Below are positions 7,402 through 9,408 of a DNA stretch of 9,408 bases, in pieces. The notes beneath the pieces are model-generated. The model ran no database searches. It was not told the origin of the DNA and saw nothing but the letters and a program-made list of their open reading frames with translations. The DNA comes from Tannerella sp. (GTDB lineage Bacteria; Bacteroidota; Bacteroidia; Bacteroidales; Tannerellaceae). Numbering within the stretch: the first letter of the stretch is position 1; the number at the start of each line of letters is the position of its first letter. The position numbers and the translations under genes are program-made. The stretch is from positions 1 to 9,408 of the forward strand of contig JAISYY010000235.1 in NCBI GenBank assembly GCA_031269635.1. Reading direction: 5' to 3'.

Positions 7402-9408
7402 TTAAAATTCAAGTTTTATTCCAAATGTCCACGATTTGGCAGTCATTGAATAGGTAAAATAGTCGAGACCTTGCGTTACCGAGCTTCCACCGTAATTGAT
7501 TTCCGGGTCAAATCCGCTGTAGTTGCTTAGCGTCAGCAAATTTTGTGCACTGACATAAATTTGTGCGCGTCTGATCCAATTTGCGTTCCATTTATCCAAA
7601 GGCAAGGAATAGCCTAATTGAATATTTTTCAGGCGCAGGTACGATCCGTCTTCCACCCAGCGGTCGGACATATAAACGGGAGCGCCTACCCTCGCTCTGG
7701 GATATTTGGCGTTCGGATTCTCCGGCGTCCACGTATTATGAATCAATTCCGCCCGTCGGTTATGACCGTAAGCATAATCCATCGTCGTAGCCAGTTTTTC
7801 CATATTAAACAGATCATTGCCCTGCACGCCCTGAATAAAGAAACTGAAATCAAAGCCTTTCCAAGTCATTTCCGAGTTGACGCCATAAATAAAGTCGGGA
7901 TTCGGATCGCCTATTTTTCTGCGGTCGGCTGCCGTCAGGCCATCTCCTTCGATGTCTTCGCATTTGATATCTCCTGTCTCCGTATAACCTGTTTCCTTGT
8001 ATCCCCAAAAAATTCCCATAGGCTGGCCCTCCTGGAGAACATTTATATAATCGTTAAGATTTCCCGAATAAATACTGGAGCCGTTAATCTGTTGACCGCC
8101 GTAGAGTTTGATTACTTTGTTCCTGTTGAAAGAAATATTCGGGGAAAGATTCCACGTAAAATCTCCCGTAAAAACATGAGCCTCCAAACCTATTTCCAGG
8201 CCATTGTTCTGTATTTCCCCGACATTTTGCACCGTACTTGTATATCCGAGAGAAGCCGGCAACTGTACGGAATTGAGCAAATCGCGCGTACGTTTGATAT
8301 AATAGTCGGCCGTAAGCCTGAAGCGGTTATTCAGAATACCCAGGTCAACGCCTATATCGCTTTGCGTAGTCGTTTCCCATTTGAGGGGAGCGGGCAGGCG
8401 CGTACCGGGGGCATACCACGTAGCTTCACCGGAACCGATGGCCGCCTTGCCCGAAGTCAGCATGTTAAGGGTATAATACGGGCTTATCGCCGTACTACCC
8501 GTCTCACCGTATCCGGCGCGAATTTTCAGGTCGGAAATCCAGTCAATATCTTTCACAAATTCTTCTTCCGACACTCTCCATGCAACGGCGCCCGACGGGA
8601 AAAACCCCCATTTATCATCCTCGCTGTACCGGGAAGAACCGTCGGCGCGGAAACTGGCGGTCAACAAATATTTACCGTTAAACGAATACTGTATTCTTCC
8701 GAGATATGACAACATCGCCCAATCGGTATATCCCGTTGACGGAGTACCGAAATTTTCAGCCGCACCCAGCGCATACGTTTCGGGTGTATCGCTGATAAAA
8801 GTATTACCGGATGCGCCTAAAGAAACCGTCCTGTAATTCTGGAAAGTTATACCGGCCACGGCCGAAATGTCATGAATGCCTGCCTTTTTGGAGTAACTTA
8901 CCGTATTCTCACTCAAAAGGCTTTGATAGCGATCTGTCGATACGGAAGCGCTGCCGTCGCCAAAAACGCGCTTCGTCGTATTATAGTTGTCATACCGGTT
9001 ATTCCCCATATCCATACCGCCCGAAAATTTAAATACAAGACCCTCTATCGGTTTAACGATCAATGCCGCATTACCCAACAGTTTGTCCGCAAGGGTCAGA
9101 TTATCCACTTCGTACAGGTATTCTGCGGGATTTTGCAACGCATTTGAACTGAAAGTATAAGCTGTTTGCAAATTCCGGTATGTGCCGTCGTCGTTATACG
9201 GCGTGAGCGTAGGAGGCGCCACCAGGAGAGCTCCGAACAGATCGCCGCCGCGGTTACCGCCTCCTATGTTTTTACTGTTCATGTAGTTTTGGGCATACGT
9301 AAGATTCGCGCTCACGGAAAAAATCCTGCTTATCTCGTGATTAATATTTGAATGTACATTCATACGCGAGTACTTTGAATTTTTAACAATGCCCTGTTCA
9401 TCATAGTA
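7402..9408 (-). CDS. susC-like: SusC/RagA-family TonB-dependent outer-membrane transporter (5' part beyond window)
   Basis: The frame is open from the window edge at 9408 to the TAA at 7402-7404, giving 668 residues, while full-length SusC proteins are usually about 1000-1100. The ATG at 9363 is internal, because 15 further in-frame codons (YYDEQGIVKNSKYSR) precede it and continue typical SusC sequence. What is visible is the 22-strand beta barrel. Family landmarks are SSRYSEDDKWGFFPSGAVAW, GYGETGSTAISPYY, GEIQNNGLEIGLEA, EGQPMGIFWGYKETG, IGDPNPDFIYG and DGSYLRLKNIQLGYSLP. It ends in TFGIKLEF; a terminal Phe is the usual outer-membrane assembly signal. The signal peptide, carboxypeptidase-like domain, TonB box and plug lie outside the window. 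It should import the oligosaccharide captured by SusD using TonB energy. The gene is likely the first or near-first gene of the operon, but its promoter is not visible. Confidence 0.97.
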   Translation of the reverse strand, partial: YYDEQGIVKNSKYSRMNVHSNINHEISRIFSVSANLTYAQNYMNSKNIGGGNRGGDLFGALLVAPPTLTPYNDDGTYRNLQTAYTFSSNALQNPAEYLYEVDNLTLADKLLGNAALIVKPIEGLVFKFSGGMDMGNNRYDNYNTTKRVFGDGSASVSTDRYQSLLSENTVSYSKKAGIHDISAVAGITFQNYRTVSLGASGNTFISDTPETYALGAAENFGTPSTGYTDWAMLSYLGRIQYSFNGKYLLTASFRADGSSRYSEDDKWGFFPSGAVAWRVSEEEFVKDIDWISDLKIRAGYGETGSTAISPYYTLNMLTSGKAAIGSGEATWYAPGTRLPAPLKWETTTQSDIGVDLGILNNRFRLTADYYIKRTRDLLNSVQLPASLGYTSTVQNVGEIQNNGLEIGLEAHVFTGDFTWNLSPNISFNRNKVIKLYGGQQINGSSIYSGNLNDYINVLQEGQPMGIFWGYKETGYTETGDIKCEDIEGDGLTAADRRKIGDPNPDFIYGVNSEMTWKGFDFSFFIQGVQGNDLFNMEKLATTMDYAYGHNRRAELIHNTWTPENPNAKYPRARVGAPVYMSDRWVEDGSYLRLKNIQLGYSLPLDKWNANWIRRAQIYVSAQNLLTLSNYSGFDPEINYGGSSVTQGLDYFTYSMTAKSWTFGIKLEF

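Noticed and set aside
7618..8709. 363-codon plus-strand frame antisense to the SusC-like gene
   Set aside because: It is a shadow of the strongly supported SusC frame. Its translation has no recognisable domain and an odd composition rich in Arg/Ile/His, and nothing suggests a leader in front of it.

Overview
The window looks like part of a polysaccharide utilization locus (PUL) from a member of the Bacteroidota, probably a Bacteroidales-type organism. The evidence is a SusC-like TonB-dependent transporter directly followed by a SusD-like surface lipoprotein, exported family-2 glycoside hydrolases (GH2), and A/T-rich leaders in front of the genes instead of Shine-Dalgarno sites. All real genes lie on the minus strand, so transcription runs from high to low coordinates: susC-like > susD-like > GH2 copy A > GH2 copy B.

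Layout in transcription order. Positions 9408-7402 hold the C-terminal 668 residues of a SusC-like outer-membrane transporter; its signal peptide, plug and first barrel strands lie beyond the window. After 16 bases comes the complete 479-residue SusD-like lipoprotein (7385-5946). A 323-base spacer (5945-5623) follows. It contains a strong GC-rich stem-loop, a gene-like reading frame with no start codon that may be a relic, a short inverted/direct repeat cluster, and a very A/T-rich leader. Next is a complete 933-residue secreted GH2 enzyme (copy A, 5622-2821). Ten bases later comes a second, diverged GH2 (copy B, from 2810). Copy B stays open to position 1 and is probably missing only its last few residues.

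Expected joint function: the SusC/SusD pair captures an oligosaccharide at the cell surface and imports it into the periplasm. The GH2 enzymes, which carry Sec-type signal peptides, then remove non-reducing-end sugars. The GH2 proteins look most like the beta-mannosidase / exo-beta-glucosaminidase side of GH2, but the sequence does not fix the substrate. No regulator, SusE/F-like glycan-binding protein, sulfatase or other hydrolase is visible.

The most interesting observation is in copy B. The glutamate expected as the general acid/base is present in copy A (Glu494, motif GGNE) but is glycine in copy B (Gly504, motif GGNG). The nucleophile glutamate (SETG) and nearly all surrounding sequence are kept. 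Copy B is therefore either a retained pseudoenzyme or non-standard GH2, or carries a single-base change. The susD-GH2 spacer is the second area worth a look. I see no mobile element, RNA gene or CRISPR array.
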